Assembly: GCF_035440685.1 (NCBI RefSeq)
Contig: NZ_DAORMW010000013.1
Origin: Accumulibacter appositus
GTDB lineage: Bacteria; Pseudomonadota; Gammaproteobacteria; Burkholderiales; Rhodocyclaceae
Length of the DNA: 64,000 bases
Direction: 5' to 3' (one strand)
A model generated the notes under the pieces. The model made no database searches. It saw only the letters and a program-made list of their open reading frames with translations, and had not been told where the DNA came from. Every line of letters starts with the position of its first letter. The stretch's first letter is position 1. The position numbers were made by a program, and so were the translations under genes. Shown piece by piece: positions 50,344 through 59,581 of the stretch.

Positions 50344-51791
50344 TGTATCTGGAGCATTTCGGCCTGCATCAAGCGCCTTTTCGGATCACGCCGCACACCG
50401 AGTTCTTTTTTGCTGGCGGCAAGCGCGGCGCGACCCTCGAGGCCCTGATTTACGCCATTACTCACGACGAAGGCATCGTCAAGGTCAGCGGCGAGGTGGG
50501 TAGCGGCAAGACGATGCTTTGCCGGATGTTGCTCGAGAAGCTTCCGGACAACGTCGAGACGGTCTATCTGGCCAATCCGATGCTCTCGCGCGACGAAATA
50601 CTCTTCGCCATCGCCGAGGAGTTGCGCATTCCTCTTCCGGAGGGGCGCAGCCATCTGTTGCTCCGCTCGTTGCAAGAACGGCTCCTCGAGATCTACGCCA
50701 GCGGCCGTCAGGTCGTGGCCTTGATCGACGAGGCGCATGCCATGCCTCCCGAGGCTCTGGAAGAGATCCGGCTGCTTTCCAATCTGGAGTCGAATCGCCA
50801 CAAGCTGCTGCAGATCGTCCTCTTCGGTCAACCCGAGCTTGATTCCCGCTTGCGGCAAACAAGCATGCGTCAGCTCAATGATCGCATCACCCACAATTTC
50901 AGGCTGGAACCGCTGCGGCGCCGCGACGTTTCCGTTTACCTGCTGTTCCGCCTGCGCGCCGCCGGTTATAGGGGGCCGGATCCCTTTACCAAAGGGGCTG
51001 TCGAGCTGATCAGCAAGGCCTCCGAGGGTCTCAGCCGGCGAATCAATATCCTGGCCGACAAGGCGTTGCTTGCCGCCTTCTCCGACGGTGTGCACCAGGT
51101 CGATCGCCGGCAGGTGCGGGCGGCGATTCGCGACGCCGAGTTTCGCCGGCTCAATCGCCGCTTTGGCGTCGCTTGGGCCTGGGCCGGCGCTGCTGCAGGC
51201 CTTTGCGCAGTCGTCGCCATGGCCTATCTCGCCGGTACTCGGGACCTTGCCCGTATTGGCAGCCCGGCCAGCGTGGCCGCTTCGCCCACTGGCGAGCCGC
51301 CGCTGGTCGAGACCGTGGCGCCGGCCATTGAGGCGCCGCCGGCTGCCGCGCCGGCCTTGCCAGCCGACGCCCCTTCCGGCGCAGCATTGGCGGAGCCGTC
51401 GGCCGCTGTTGCCGCGGTGGCGTCGCCAGGCAGCAGGTCGCCGGGCCTGCGACCCGCCTCGGGCCTGCGACCCGCCTCGGGTCTGGCCGAGCGCATCGCG
51501 GCAAGCGAAACCTGGTTGGCAAAGACGCCGGATAGTCATTTCTTCATTCAGTTACTCGTTGTCGATGCCGTTAGCGAAAAGGAAGTGCTTGATTTCATAG
51601 ATAAGCATGCGACAAGGCTCGATGAGCAGCAGCTTCGCGTCTATCGTTCGAGTCTGAGTGGCCGGGACCGGCTCGGCGTCATTTATGGCGATTATCCGTC
51701 CCGCGAGCTGGCGAACGCTGCGCTGGCCAAGCTTTCCGAGGTCAGTCCGGCGAGCAAGCCCTACGTTCGAGCGGTCGGAAGACTGCGCTGA
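50343..51791 (+). CDS. ExeA/MshM-like AAA ATPase with C-terminal SPOR-like region
   Basis: 482 residues. The N-terminal AAA domain (about 1-270) starts YLEHFGLHQAPFRITPHTEF, the ExeA/GspA family opening. Walker A is GEVGSGKTMLCR, Walker B is VVALIDEAHAMP, and RRINILADKALLAAF follows. A membrane helix lies near 280-302 (WAGAAAGLCAVVAMAYLAG). An Ala/Pro-rich periplasmic linker carries a GLRPAS tandem repeat, and the end resembles a SPOR-like peptidoglycan-binding domain (HFFIQLLVVDAVSEKEVLDF). In MSHA and type II systems, such ATPases help insert the secretin through peptidoglycan. Start ATG 50343 overlaps the regulator stop. A promoter follows before the secretin gene. Confidence 0.85.
   Translation: MYLEHFGLHQAPFRITPHTEFFFAGGKRGATLEALIYAITHDEGIVKVSGEVGSGKTMLCRMLLEKLPDNVETVYLANPMLSRDEILFAIAEELRIPLPEGRSHLLLRSLQERLLEIYASGRQVVALIDEAHAMPPEALEEIRLLSNLESNRHKLLQIVLFGQPELDSRLRQTSMRQLNDRITHNFRLEPLRRRDVSVYLLFRLRAAGYRGPDPFTKGAVELISKASEGLSRRINILADKALLAAFSDGVHQVDRRQVRAAIRDAEFRRLNRRFGVAWAWAGAAAGLCAVVAMAYLAGTRDLARIGSPASVAASPTGEPPLVETVAPAIEAPPAAAPALPADAPSGAALAEPSAAVAAVASPGSRSPGLRPASGLRPASGLAERIAASETWLAKTPDSHFFIQLLVVDAVSEKEVLDFIDKHATRLDEQQLRVYRSSLSGRDRLGVIYGDYPSRELANAALAKLSEVSPASKPYVRAVGRLR
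51443..51478 (+). repeat. 18-bp in-frame tandem repeat
   Basis: Two exact copies of GGGCCTGCGACCCGCCTC sit in the linker of the ExeA-like ATPase, encoding GLRPAS twice. The unit keeps the frame, so it only lengthens the linker. Confidence 0.9.
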
Positions 51792-51845
51792 GCAGGGCCC
51801 CCGGAGTGCTTGAGGTGGCGTCGTAACACAATAAAAATCATGCAC

Positions 51846-51873
51846 TTGCATCGAAGTTTTGTCGTGGTATCAT
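51846..51873 (+). promoter_or_regulatory. Putative sigma-70 promoter of the secretin gene
   Basis: -35 TTGCAT (51846-51851) and -10 TATCAT (51868-51873) with a 16-base spacer lie about 33 bases before GTG 51906, in the only sizeable gap of the cluster's first part. Confidence 0.5.
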
Positions 51874-51905
51874 GAAGTCGACCCCTAACCGGAGAATGCC
51901 CGAGC

Positions 51906-53732
51906 GTGCCTCTGAAAATACTCAGCGCCATCTTCCTAGCGCTTCTCCTTGGCGCCTGTACGCCGACGACGCTCAGTGGCGGGCCGGCGCCTGCACACTT
52001 GCAGGCCGACAGCGTGGCCAGCACTTCGGGGGTGATTCCTGCCCCGGTTCAACAGAGCCTCTCGCTACCGCGACCACGGCCGGCCGGCAAGACCGAGACC
52101 TACAGCGTGGTGGTCAACAGCGTCGCCGTGCACGATCTGCTTTTTGCTCTCGCCCGTGATGCCAAGCTGAACGTCGATATCCACCCCGGCATTGTCGGCG
52201 AAGTGACGCTCAACGCCATCGATCAGACCCTGCCGCAATTGCTCACCCGCATCTCCAAACAGGTCGACATGCGCTTCGAACTCGATGGCCCGAATCTGGC
52301 GGTGATGCCCGATACGCCTTACCTGAAGAACTACAAGGTCGACTACGTCAACATCTCGCGCGACGTCACCGGCACAATAGCGACCAATACGCAGATTTCC
52401 ACCAGCGCGCTGGCGACCGGCAGTGGCGGTGCGGCAGGGACGGGCAACACCTCGCGAATTCAAATCGAGAACAAGTCGAACAACCGTTTCTGGGCGTCGC
52501 TCGAAAAGAATCTCAAAGACCTGCTACATGAGACCGACAAGATTTTCCCGGAAGGAACGACCGAGACGGTGACCGAGGAGGCTAGCTCGCAAAGCACGAG
52601 CGGCACGGGTGCCAGTGCGCCGGCACAGGCAAAGGGCTCTGCGGCTCGCCTGACCCAGCTCGCACAAAACTTGGCCGGCAGTCCGAATCCAGCGGCGCTG
52701 CAGAACACCGGCGCGACCGTCGTCAAGCGCATGACTTTCCGGGAAGCGGCATCGGTGATTGTCAATCCGGAAGCAGGAGTGGTCGATATCAGGGCGACCT
52801 CCCGGCAGCACGAACGCGTGCAGGAATTCCTCGATCGGGTCATGGGCAGCGCGCGGCGGCAGGTGCTGATCGAGGCGACAATCATCGAGGTTGGGCTGAG
52901 CGATGGCTATCAGCAGGGAATCGAGTGGAGCCGCATTACCAGTGGTAGCGACTACAGCGTGACCAAACCCGCGTTAACCACCAACGTCGGAAACGCGGTG
53001 ACGCCCTACGTCATCAAATACCGGGACATCAATCCCTTGAATCTCCTGTCGACTGTGGAGCTGCTGCGTGCTTTCGGTACCGTCAAAGTGCTTTCCAGCC
53101 CGAAACTCACGGTCCTCAACAACCAGACCGCAACGCTCAAGGTTTCCGAGGATTTCGTTTACTTCAATGTCAAGCAGGACGTTGTTCCGGGTAATACCAA
53201 CACCAATGCCACGGTGACCACGACGACCACACCGCAGTCGGTGTCGATCGGTTTCTTCATGAGTCTGACGCCGCAAATCAGTGATAACGGCACGGTGACC
53301 CTGAATGTTCGCCCGTCGATTTCCAGCATTGCCGAACTCAAGCAGGATCCCAACCCGAGCCTGGCCGCCAACAACATCAAGAACCTGGTGCCGCAGATCC
53401 GCATGCGCGAAATAGAGTCGATCATGCGTGTCGAAAGTGGCGACATCGCCGTTCTCGGCGGGCTGATGGAAGACCGCTTGGAGAACCGTGACGGGCGTCT
53501 GCCCGGCTTCGGCGACATCCCGTTTTTTGGTGAGATATTCAACACCCGCAATAACTCGTCGACAAAGTCGGAGCTGGTGGTCCTGATCCGCCCAACGGTA
53601 ATCAAGGACGCATCCATCGACGGCGACTTCAGCAGCTTCCGCGACGTCCTGCCGGGCAAGGATTTCTTCAAGACCGATCAGGTCTACCGGCCTTTATCGC
53701 TTCCCGAGCGCACTCCGGAGCCCTTGCAGTGA
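51906..53732 (+). CDS. Secretin, MshL-like
   Basis: The outer-membrane pore of an MSHA-type pilus or related system. A lipoprotein signal (MPLKILSAIFLALLLGAC, lipid Cys at residue 18) is followed by a short STN-type N-domain (SVVVNSVAVHDLLFALARDAKLNVDIHPG). A Ser/Gly/Ala-rich linker and the secretin core come next (RRQVLIEATIIEVGLSDGYQQG, FGTVKVLSSPKLTVLNNQTATLKV, SIGFFMSLTPQISDNGTVTLNV). The C-terminus has GDIAVLGGLMEDRLENRDGRLPGFGDIPFFGEIF. The GTG start has GGAG 11 bases upstream. The protein is 608 residues, and the next gene overlaps it by four bases. Confidence 0.9.
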   Translation: MPLKILSAIFLALLLGACTPTTLSGGPAPAHLQADSVASTSGVIPAPVQQSLSLPRPRPAGKTETYSVVVNSVAVHDLLFALARDAKLNVDIHPGIVGEVTLNAIDQTLPQLLTRISKQVDMRFELDGPNLAVMPDTPYLKNYKVDYVNISRDVTGTIATNTQISTSALATGSGGAAGTGNTSRIQIENKSNNRFWASLEKNLKDLLHETDKIFPEGTTETVTEEASSQSTSGTGASAPAQAKGSAARLTQLAQNLAGSPNPAALQNTGATVVKRMTFREAASVIVNPEAGVVDIRATSRQHERVQEFLDRVMGSARRQVLIEATIIEVGLSDGYQQGIEWSRITSGSDYSVTKPALTTNVGNAVTPYVIKYRDINPLNLLSTVELLRAFGTVKVLSSPKLTVLNNQTATLKVSEDFVYFNVKQDVVPGNTNTNATVTTTTTPQSVSIGFFMSLTPQISDNGTVTLNVRPSISSIAELKQDPNPSLAANNIKNLVPQIRMREIESIMRVESGDIAVLGGLMEDRLENRDGRLPGFGDIPFFGEIFNTRNNSSTKSELVVLIRPTVIKDASIDGDFSSFRDVLPGKDFFKTDQVYRPLSLPERTPEPLQ

Positions 53733-55063
53733 GCCTGCTGATGGACGCCCTGCGGCGTGCCGAGGAGGCCAAACGCAAGGCCAGCGCCAGCGCCAGCGCT
53801 CGACCGCTGGCGACTGTGCCGGGCGAATTGCGGCTTGACCCTTTGCCGCCGGAAACGTCAGCGCGCGCCGAGACTAAGGAGCCGACCGAGACTAGGGAGG
53901 AGGCGCCGCTCTCCTCGCTTGCCGACGACCTCAATGCGGTCGAAGCTGATCTGGCTTTGCGAACTTCGTCAAGCAAAGGGGCAGCCACAGCGGCGACCAC
54001 CCGAGCGGATTTCGACCGTCAGCAGGCCGACGAGCGCACGGCGGCGAGAAATCTGTTTGCCGTCAAGCAGACGCCCCGGTCACGCACCTCCTTATGGCTC
54101 TTTCTCGGACTGGTCGGTGTGGCCACGATTGCTATCGGGGGCTATTTCTGGTGGCAGTTGCGGTCGATTCCCGCTGGCACGCTGTTGGCACCGACGGCCG
54201 CCGCTCGGCCGCCATCCTATCCAGTGCCGCCCAGCCAACCCGCACACTCACCGCCCAGCCCGTCGCTGGCTGCGCCGGAGGCGGCCGCAGAAGTTCCTGG
54301 CGAGTCGCTGGAGTTGCCACCCGCCGACAGACGCGCGCCAGAAGTACCAGAGGCGCTAGCGCGGTCAGCGCCCGCGACGCGAGCTGCGGACTCTTCCGCC
54401 GCCTCGTCTGCGCCGCCAAGGCGCGCAGCCAGCGATGCGGCAAGTCGCCCGCGGGCAGCCGCGCCGGGGGTCTTCCAGCGCAGCAGCAACCACAAGCAGC
54501 TGGCGCAGGCTCTTGACAAGGCCTACGACGCCTGGCTTGCCGACCGATTGGACGATGCCCGACGGGGCTACGAACAGGTTCTGCGCAGCGACCCGAGGAG
54601 TGCCGACGCGCTGCTCGGTCTGGCGGTCATCGCCAGCCAGCAGGGGCAACTCGAGCGCGCGCAGGCGCTCTATCTGCAGGTGCTCGAGTCCGATCCCGGC
54701 AATGTGACCGCGCAGGCGGCGCTGATCAACATGCGTGGGCAGAGCAGCGCCGCTCAGTCCGAGAGTCGTCTGAAGACTTTGATCGCCAGGCAGCCGGACT
54801 CGGCGGCCTTGTTTTTCGCGCTCGGTAACCTCTATGCCGGGCAGAGCCGCTGGAGCGAGGCGCAACAGGCCTACTTCCAGGCCTATTCTCTGGACCCGGG
54901 CAATGCCGACCACGTTTTCAACGTTGCCGTCAGTCTCGACCACCTGCGCCAGAAAAAGCTGGCCGCGCAGTACTATCAGATGGCCTTGACGGCCGCTGAA
55001 ATCTCGCCCAGTGCCTTCGACCAGCATGCGGCCGCCCAGCGTATTCTTGACCTGCAGCAATGA
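53729..55063 (+). CDS. TPR protein, MshN-like
   Basis: 444 residues. It opens with MSLLMDALRRAEEAKRK, a start typical of MshN/GspB-type pilus proteins. A Pro/Ala/Glu-rich stretch precedes one membrane helix near 113-135 (SLWLFLGLVGVATIAIGGYFWW). A long Pro/Ala/Ser linker follows, and then TPR units (about 245-440), including AYDAWLADRLDDARRGYEQVLRSDP and ALFFALGNLYAGQSRWSEAQQAYFQAYSLDPG. It likely bridges the inner-membrane assembly to the secretin. It starts at GTG 53729 within the secretin stop region and is directly followed by the ATPase gene. Confidence 0.82.
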   Translation: MSLLMDALRRAEEAKRKASASASARPLATVPGELRLDPLPPETSARAETKEPTETREEAPLSSLADDLNAVEADLALRTSSSKGAATAATTRADFDRQQADERTAARNLFAVKQTPRSRTSLWLFLGLVGVATIAIGGYFWWQLRSIPAGTLLAPTAAARPPSYPVPPSQPAHSPPSPSLAAPEAAAEVPGESLELPPADRRAPEVPEALARSAPATRAADSSAASSAPPRRAASDAASRPRAAAPGVFQRSSNHKQLAQALDKAYDAWLADRLDDARRGYEQVLRSDPRSADALLGLAVIASQQGQLERAQALYLQVLESDPGNVTAQAALINMRGQSSAAQSESRLKTLIARQPDSAALFFALGNLYAGQSRWSEAQQAYFQAYSLDPGNADHVFNVAVSLDHLRQKKLAAQYYQMALTAAEISPSAFDQHAAAQRILDLQQ

Positions 55064-56827
55064 GTGCCATCGTCTGCGGCGATCGCGGCTGATGAAGTGC
55101 CTGACTACTCGCTCATGAACGCTCCCGCCCATTCCGCCTATTCCCGGCCGCTGGGCCAGATTCTGCTTGGCAAGGGCATTCTCAGCGAAGACCAGCTACG
55201 CATCGCCCTGCTCGAGCAGATGAAGAGCAACCGGCCGATCGGCAAGCTTCTGGTGTCGCTGGGCTTTGTCTCCGAGGCGACGCTACGCGACGCACTTTCG
55301 GAGAGTCTGGGCAAGCAGAGCGTCGATCTATCGAACGCGATCATCGACCCGTCGGCGCTGAAATACGTGCCGCGCGATCTCGCCAAGCGGCACCACCTGC
55401 TGCCGCTCGACTATGACGCCGAGAACCTGCGTTTGACGGTAGCGATCGCCGACAGCAACGATATTGTCGCTCTGGACCGGATACGTACCCTGGCCAGCGA
55501 CGAGATCGAGATCGACACCCTGCTCGCCGGCGAGACGGAAATCGACCGCGCCATCGACCAGTACTACGGTCACGAGTTGTCGATCGACGGCATCCTGCAC
55601 GAGATCGAGACCGGCGAGATCGACTTCCGCGGCTTGCAGTCCTCGGCCGACGAGTACAGCCAGCCGGTCGTTCGTCTGATCGACTCGATCCTCACCGACG
55701 CCGTCAAGCGCGACTCCTCGGACATCCACTTCGAGCCGGAAGCCAGTTTCCTGCGCATCCGCTATCGCATCGACGGCATGCTGCGCCAGATCCGCTCGCT
55801 GCATAAGACCTACTGGCCGGCGATGGCCGTGCGCATCAAGGTGCTCTCGGGCATGAATATCGCCGAAACACGTGCCCCCCAGGACGGCCGTATTTCGCTC
55901 AACCTGCGTGGTCGGCAAATCGATTTTCGCGTTTCCGCACAACCGACGATTCACGGCGAGAACATCGTCCTGCGTATTCTTGACCGGCAGAAAGGGATCG
56001 TGCCGCTCGAAGGCCTGGGTCTCGCCGACAAACAGCTCGATCAGCTGAAGCTGATGATTGCCCGACCAGAAGGGATCGTCTTCGTGACCGGCCCGACCGG
56101 CAGCGGCAAGACAACCACGCTCTATTCGATCCTCAACCACATCAACTCCGAGGGCGTGAACATCATGACCCTCGAAGACCCGGTCGAGTATCCGATGACC
56201 CTGGTGCGGCAGACCTCGGCGGCCGATTCGCTGAAACTCGATTTCGCCAATGGCATCCGCTCGATGATGCGCCAGGACCCGGACATCATTCTGGTCGGCG
56301 AAGTGCGCGATGCGGAAACCGCCGAGATGGCTTTGCGCGCGGCGATGACCGGGCATCAGGTGTATTCGACCCTGCATACCAATTCTGCCCTCGGCGCCAT
56401 ACCGCGCCTGCTCGACATCGGCATTGTGCCGGACATCATGGCCGGCAACATCATCGGCATCATCGCCCAGCGGCTGGTGCGACGGCTATGCGTGCACTGC
56501 AAGATCCCCTACCAGGCCGAGGCGCACGAGGCGCGTCTGCTAGGCAACCTTGCCGAGGGGCCGCGACCGGTGGTCTATCGGCCAGGCGGTTGCGAGCGCT
56601 GTGAGTTTCAGGGCTATCGCGGGCGCCTGGCGATCATGGAACTGCTGCGCATCAATGGCGACATGGACGAGTTGATCGCCCGACGCAGCACGTTTCGGGA
56701 AATGCGTACGCTGGCCAGCCGGCAGGGCTTTGCCACCCTCGCCGACGACGGCTTGCGCCGCGTTCTCGACGGATCGACGGCGCTTGAGGAAGTCGGCCGG
56801 GTCGTCGACCTGACCGACCGGATGTAG
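55064..56827 (+). CDS. Pilus extension ATPase, MshE/GspE family
   Basis: 587 residues. The N-terminus has two MshEN-type repeats (LGQILLGKGILSEDQLRIAL and IGKLLVSLGFVSEATLRDAL), a fold that binds c-di-GMP in MshE. The ATPase has Walker A GPTGSGKTTTLYSIL, the Asp box and Walker B IMTLEDPVEYP, the His box (TGHQVYSTLHTNSALGAIPR), and a tetracysteine zinc site (LCVHCK ... GGCERCEFQGYRGR). GTG 55064 directly follows the TPR gene's stop; ATG 55115 is an alternative giving a 570-residue product. Together with the platform protein downstream it would drive pseudopilus or pilus assembly. Confidence 0.92.
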   Translation: MPSSAAIAADEVPDYSLMNAPAHSAYSRPLGQILLGKGILSEDQLRIALLEQMKSNRPIGKLLVSLGFVSEATLRDALSESLGKQSVDLSNAIIDPSALKYVPRDLAKRHHLLPLDYDAENLRLTVAIADSNDIVALDRIRTLASDEIEIDTLLAGETEIDRAIDQYYGHELSIDGILHEIETGEIDFRGLQSSADEYSQPVVRLIDSILTDAVKRDSSDIHFEPEASFLRIRYRIDGMLRQIRSLHKTYWPAMAVRIKVLSGMNIAETRAPQDGRISLNLRGRQIDFRVSAQPTIHGENIVLRILDRQKGIVPLEGLGLADKQLDQLKLMIARPEGIVFVTGPTGSGKTTTLYSILNHINSEGVNIMTLEDPVEYPMTLVRQTSAADSLKLDFANGIRSMMRQDPDIILVGEVRDAETAEMALRAAMTGHQVYSTLHTNSALGAIPRLLDIGIVPDIMAGNIIGIIAQRLVRRLCVHCKIPYQAEAHEARLLGNLAEGPRPVVYRPGGCERCEFQGYRGRLAIMELLRINGDMDELIARRSTFREMRTLASRQGFATLADDGLRRVLDGSTALEEVGRVVDLTDRM

Positions 56828-56832
56828 GATCG

Positions 56833-58035
56833 GTGCCGATCTACACCTATAAAGCGGTCAGTCCCGAGGGGCGGATGCTGGTCGGCCGGATCGACGCCCT
56901 CAACCTGGTCGACCTCGAAATGCGTTTGCGGCGCATGGAGCTTGATCTGGTCAGCGGCGAACCGGTCAGCCACCGCACGCTGTTCGCCAGCGGTGGCGTG
57001 CCGCGCCGGGAAATGATTCACTTCTGCTTTCATCTTCAGCAGTTGGTGCGTGCTGGCGTGCCGGTCATCGAAGGGCTGACCGACCTGCGCGACAGTCTCG
57101 AACATCCGCGCTTCCGCGAGGTGGTGGCCAGCCTGATCGAAGCGATCGAGGGAGGGCAGACGCTGTCGCAGGCAATGGACAGTCACCGTAGCGTCTTTAA
57201 CGCCGTATTCGTCAGCCTGATCCGCGCCGGTGAAACGACCGGTCGCCTGCCGGAAGTCCTGCAAAGTCTCAACGAGTCCTTGAAATGGGAGGACGAACTC
57301 GCCTCGCAAACGAAAAAAATGATCGCCTACCCCGCTTTCGTGGGCGTTATCGTCCTCGCGGCCAGCTTCTTCCTGATGGTATACATGGTTCCGCAGCTCA
57401 AGATGTTCGTCACCAACATGGGGCAGGTCCTGCCGACGCAGACCGTGGTCCTCTTCTTCATCTCCGACCTGATGGTCGACTTCTGGTATGTTCTCCTCTT
57501 GCTGCCGGCTCTCCTGGCGCTCGGCGTGCGCGTCCTGTTGCACACCAATCCGCTGGCACGCTTTCGCTTCGACGGCGTCAAGCTTGGCTTGCCGTTTGTT
57601 GGCGGTATTCTGCGCAAGATCGCCCTCTCCCGTTTTGCCAACACTTTCGCCTTGCTCTACGCGTCCGGGATTCCGATTCTCGAATCCATCCGCACCACGC
57701 AGGACGTGGTCGGCAATCTGGTCATTCGCCGGGGTCTCGAGCGCGTCGAGCAGTTGATCGGCGAGGGGCAGAACGTGACTGCCGCCTTTCACGCCACCGG
57801 CTTCTTTCCGCCGCTGGTGATCCGCATGCTGCGCGTTGGCGAGAATACCGGCGCCCTCGACGACGCCTTGATGAACGTCAGCTACTTCTACAATCGCGAT
57901 GTCAAGGAGTCGGTGGCGCGCGTACAGCAGTTGATCGAACCGCTGCTTACCGTAGTCATGGGTGCGCTGCTCGGTTGGATCATGCTCTCCGTTCTTGGGC
58001 CGGTCTACGACGTGATCAGCAAGATCAAGGTATAG
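56833..58035 (+). CDS. Inner-membrane platform protein, MshG/PilC/GspF family
   Basis: 400 residues with two T2SF domains. The opening PIYTYKAVSPEGRMLVGRIDALN and the MIHFCFHLQQLVRAGVPVIEGLTDL block are family-typical. Membrane helices include AFVGVIVLAASFFLMVYMVP. The repeat FANTFALLYASGIPILESIRTTQ heads the second domain, and LLTVVMGALLGWIMLSVLGPVYDVI ends it. It sits 6 bases after the ATPase gene at GTG 56833 and would form the motor's membrane base. Confidence 0.93.
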   Translation: MPIYTYKAVSPEGRMLVGRIDALNLVDLEMRLRRMELDLVSGEPVSHRTLFASGGVPRREMIHFCFHLQQLVRAGVPVIEGLTDLRDSLEHPRFREVVASLIEAIEGGQTLSQAMDSHRSVFNAVFVSLIRAGETTGRLPEVLQSLNESLKWEDELASQTKKMIAYPAFVGVIVLAASFFLMVYMVPQLKMFVTNMGQVLPTQTVVLFFISDLMVDFWYVLLLLPALLALGVRVLLHTNPLARFRFDGVKLGLPFVGGILRKIALSRFANTFALLYASGIPILESIRTTQDVVGNLVIRRGLERVEQLIGEGQNVTAAFHATGFFPPLVIRMLRVGENTGALDDALMNVSYFYNRDVKESVARVQQLIEPLLTVVMGALLGWIMLSVLGPVYDVISKIKV

Positions 58036-58039
58036 CACG

Positions 58040-59581
58040 ATGGCTGCCAATCGCTTCCTCTACCTCAGCGCCCATCACTTGTCGGCTTTTTCCTGGCAAG
58101 CCGGCGTTCTCACCGACGAGTCCTCGTTCGAAGCCAGCGAAGCGGGGCAGCTGGCTTTTGCCGACTACCTGGCGGCCAACTCGACAAGCGTCTTCTCGAT
58201 CCTGGCCAACGTCTCGGACGAAGGTTTCCATATCGAGACCATCCCCTTCCTGCGTGGCGCCGATCGTCAGGCGATCATCGCCCGCAAGCTGGGACAGCTG
58301 TTCTTCAATGCCAAGCTGCAGACCGCGCTGTCGCTCGGGCACCAGAAGTCGCGCCGCAAGGACGAGCGCATCATGCTTGCCGCGCTGACCAGGCCCGAGG
58401 TTTTTGCCCCCTGGCTTGATGCACTGGCCAGGGGCGAGCTGGCACTTGCCGGCGTGCACTCCCTGCCGCTGCTGGCGCCGCTGTTGCTTCGCAAGCTGGG
58501 CATTCCCGCGCAGCCTTGCCTATTGCTGACCATCCAGGACCAGAGTCTGCGGCAGAGTTACCTGGAGAACGGCGAGCTGCATTTCAGTCGCCTGACGCCA
58601 TTGAATAACAGCAGTATTGGCGGCATAGCACAGACTTTCTCGAGTGAAGCCCTGAAACTGCAGCAATATCTGGTCGGTCAGCGCCTGATCGGGCGCAAAC
58701 AGCCGATCAAGGCCTATCTCCTGGCGCACGCCAGTGCCCGAAAGGCGATCGAGAATAGCTGTGTCGATAGCGAGGCCGTGTCTTTCGCGGTCCTTGATAT
58801 CGAGGACAGCGCCCGCCAATGCAAGCTCAAGACAGTGCTCACCGGCACCCACTGCGAGCCCTTGTTCCTGCATCTCCTGGCCACAGATCCGCCGCGCGCG
58901 CAGTTTGCCAATGATGATCAGCGCCACGACTACCATCTTTGGCTCCTGCGCTCGATCGTACGTAGGGCCGCTGCGGTCGTCTTGCTGAGTTGTCTGCTGC
59001 TCGCCGGCAAGCTGCTCTTCGACGCCGCGCAGATCGACAACGAGGTCAGCGTTCTGGCCAGCGAGACCGCACTGACTCGCCAGCGCTATGCGGACATCGT
59101 CAAGACCTTTCCACCGATTCCAACCACCAATGAAAACCTGCGCCGGGTGATCAACCGCTACGTCGAACTGGAGAAGAACAGCGGCTTGCCGACGACCATT
59201 TATGGTGAGATCAGTCGTGCCGTGGAGCGCGCCGAGTGGGTCGATCTGGAGGCCATCGACTGGCAAGCCGGGAAGCCGCAATCGCCGTCTGCGAGCGGCG
59301 CTGTCCCCGTCGTGAGTAGCGAGCTCCAGCCCGTGGATCATGAAATGGCAGTTGTTAGCGGCAGCTTGCGCCTTGGCGCCGACAGCAACCCGCGGCAGGT
59401 GCTGGCCGTTTTCAATCGTCTTGTCGCTGCCCTCAGGGCCAACCCCCAGCTGCAGGTCGAAGTCCTGCAACAGCCCTTTGACGTCGAGTCGGGAAAGTCG
59501 CTCAAAGGTGGCGACGCGGTGCTGGAGGGCAAGGAGCCGCGATCCTTCAAAGTGCAGATTTGGCGGACGATTGCCCCATGA
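58040..59581 (+). CDS. PilM/PilN-like bitopic pilus assembly protein
   Basis: 513 residues. The cytoplasmic part (about 1-305) looks like a divergent actin-like PilM/GspL fold: NRFLYLSAHHLSAFSWQAG, LTIQDQSLRQSYLENGELHFSRL and SIGGIAQTFSSEALKLQQYLVGQ. One membrane helix follows near 310-330 (RRAAAVVLLSCLLLAGKLLF). The periplasmic part resembles PilN-like coils (LASETALTRQRYADIVKTFPP). It therefore seems to combine PilM and PilN roles, as MshI-type proteins do. It starts 4 bases after the platform gene and overlaps the next by four. Assignment is from position and topology more than sequence. Confidence 0.7.
   Translation: MAANRFLYLSAHHLSAFSWQAGVLTDESSFEASEAGQLAFADYLAANSTSVFSILANVSDEGFHIETIPFLRGADRQAIIARKLGQLFFNAKLQTALSLGHQKSRRKDERIMLAALTRPEVFAPWLDALARGELALAGVHSLPLLAPLLLRKLGIPAQPCLLLTIQDQSLRQSYLENGELHFSRLTPLNNSSIGGIAQTFSSEALKLQQYLVGQRLIGRKQPIKAYLLAHASARKAIENSCVDSEAVSFAVLDIEDSARQCKLKTVLTGTHCEPLFLHLLATDPPRAQFANDDQRHDYHLWLLRSIVRRAAAVVLLSCLLLAGKLLFDAAQIDNEVSVLASETALTRQRYADIVKTFPPIPTTNENLRRVINRYVELEKNSGLPTTIYGEISRAVERAEWVDLEAIDWQAGKPQSPSASGAVPVVSSELQPVDHEMAVVSGSLRLGADSNPRQVLAVFNRLVAALRANPQLQVEVLQQPFDVESGKSLKGGDAVLEGKEPRSFKVQIWRTIAP

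Noticed and set aside
56614..58050. 478-residue minus-strand open frame opposite the ATPase and platform genes
   Set aside because: It crosses the boundary of two well-supported genes and is His/Gln-rich in the way antisense frames of GC-rich genes are.
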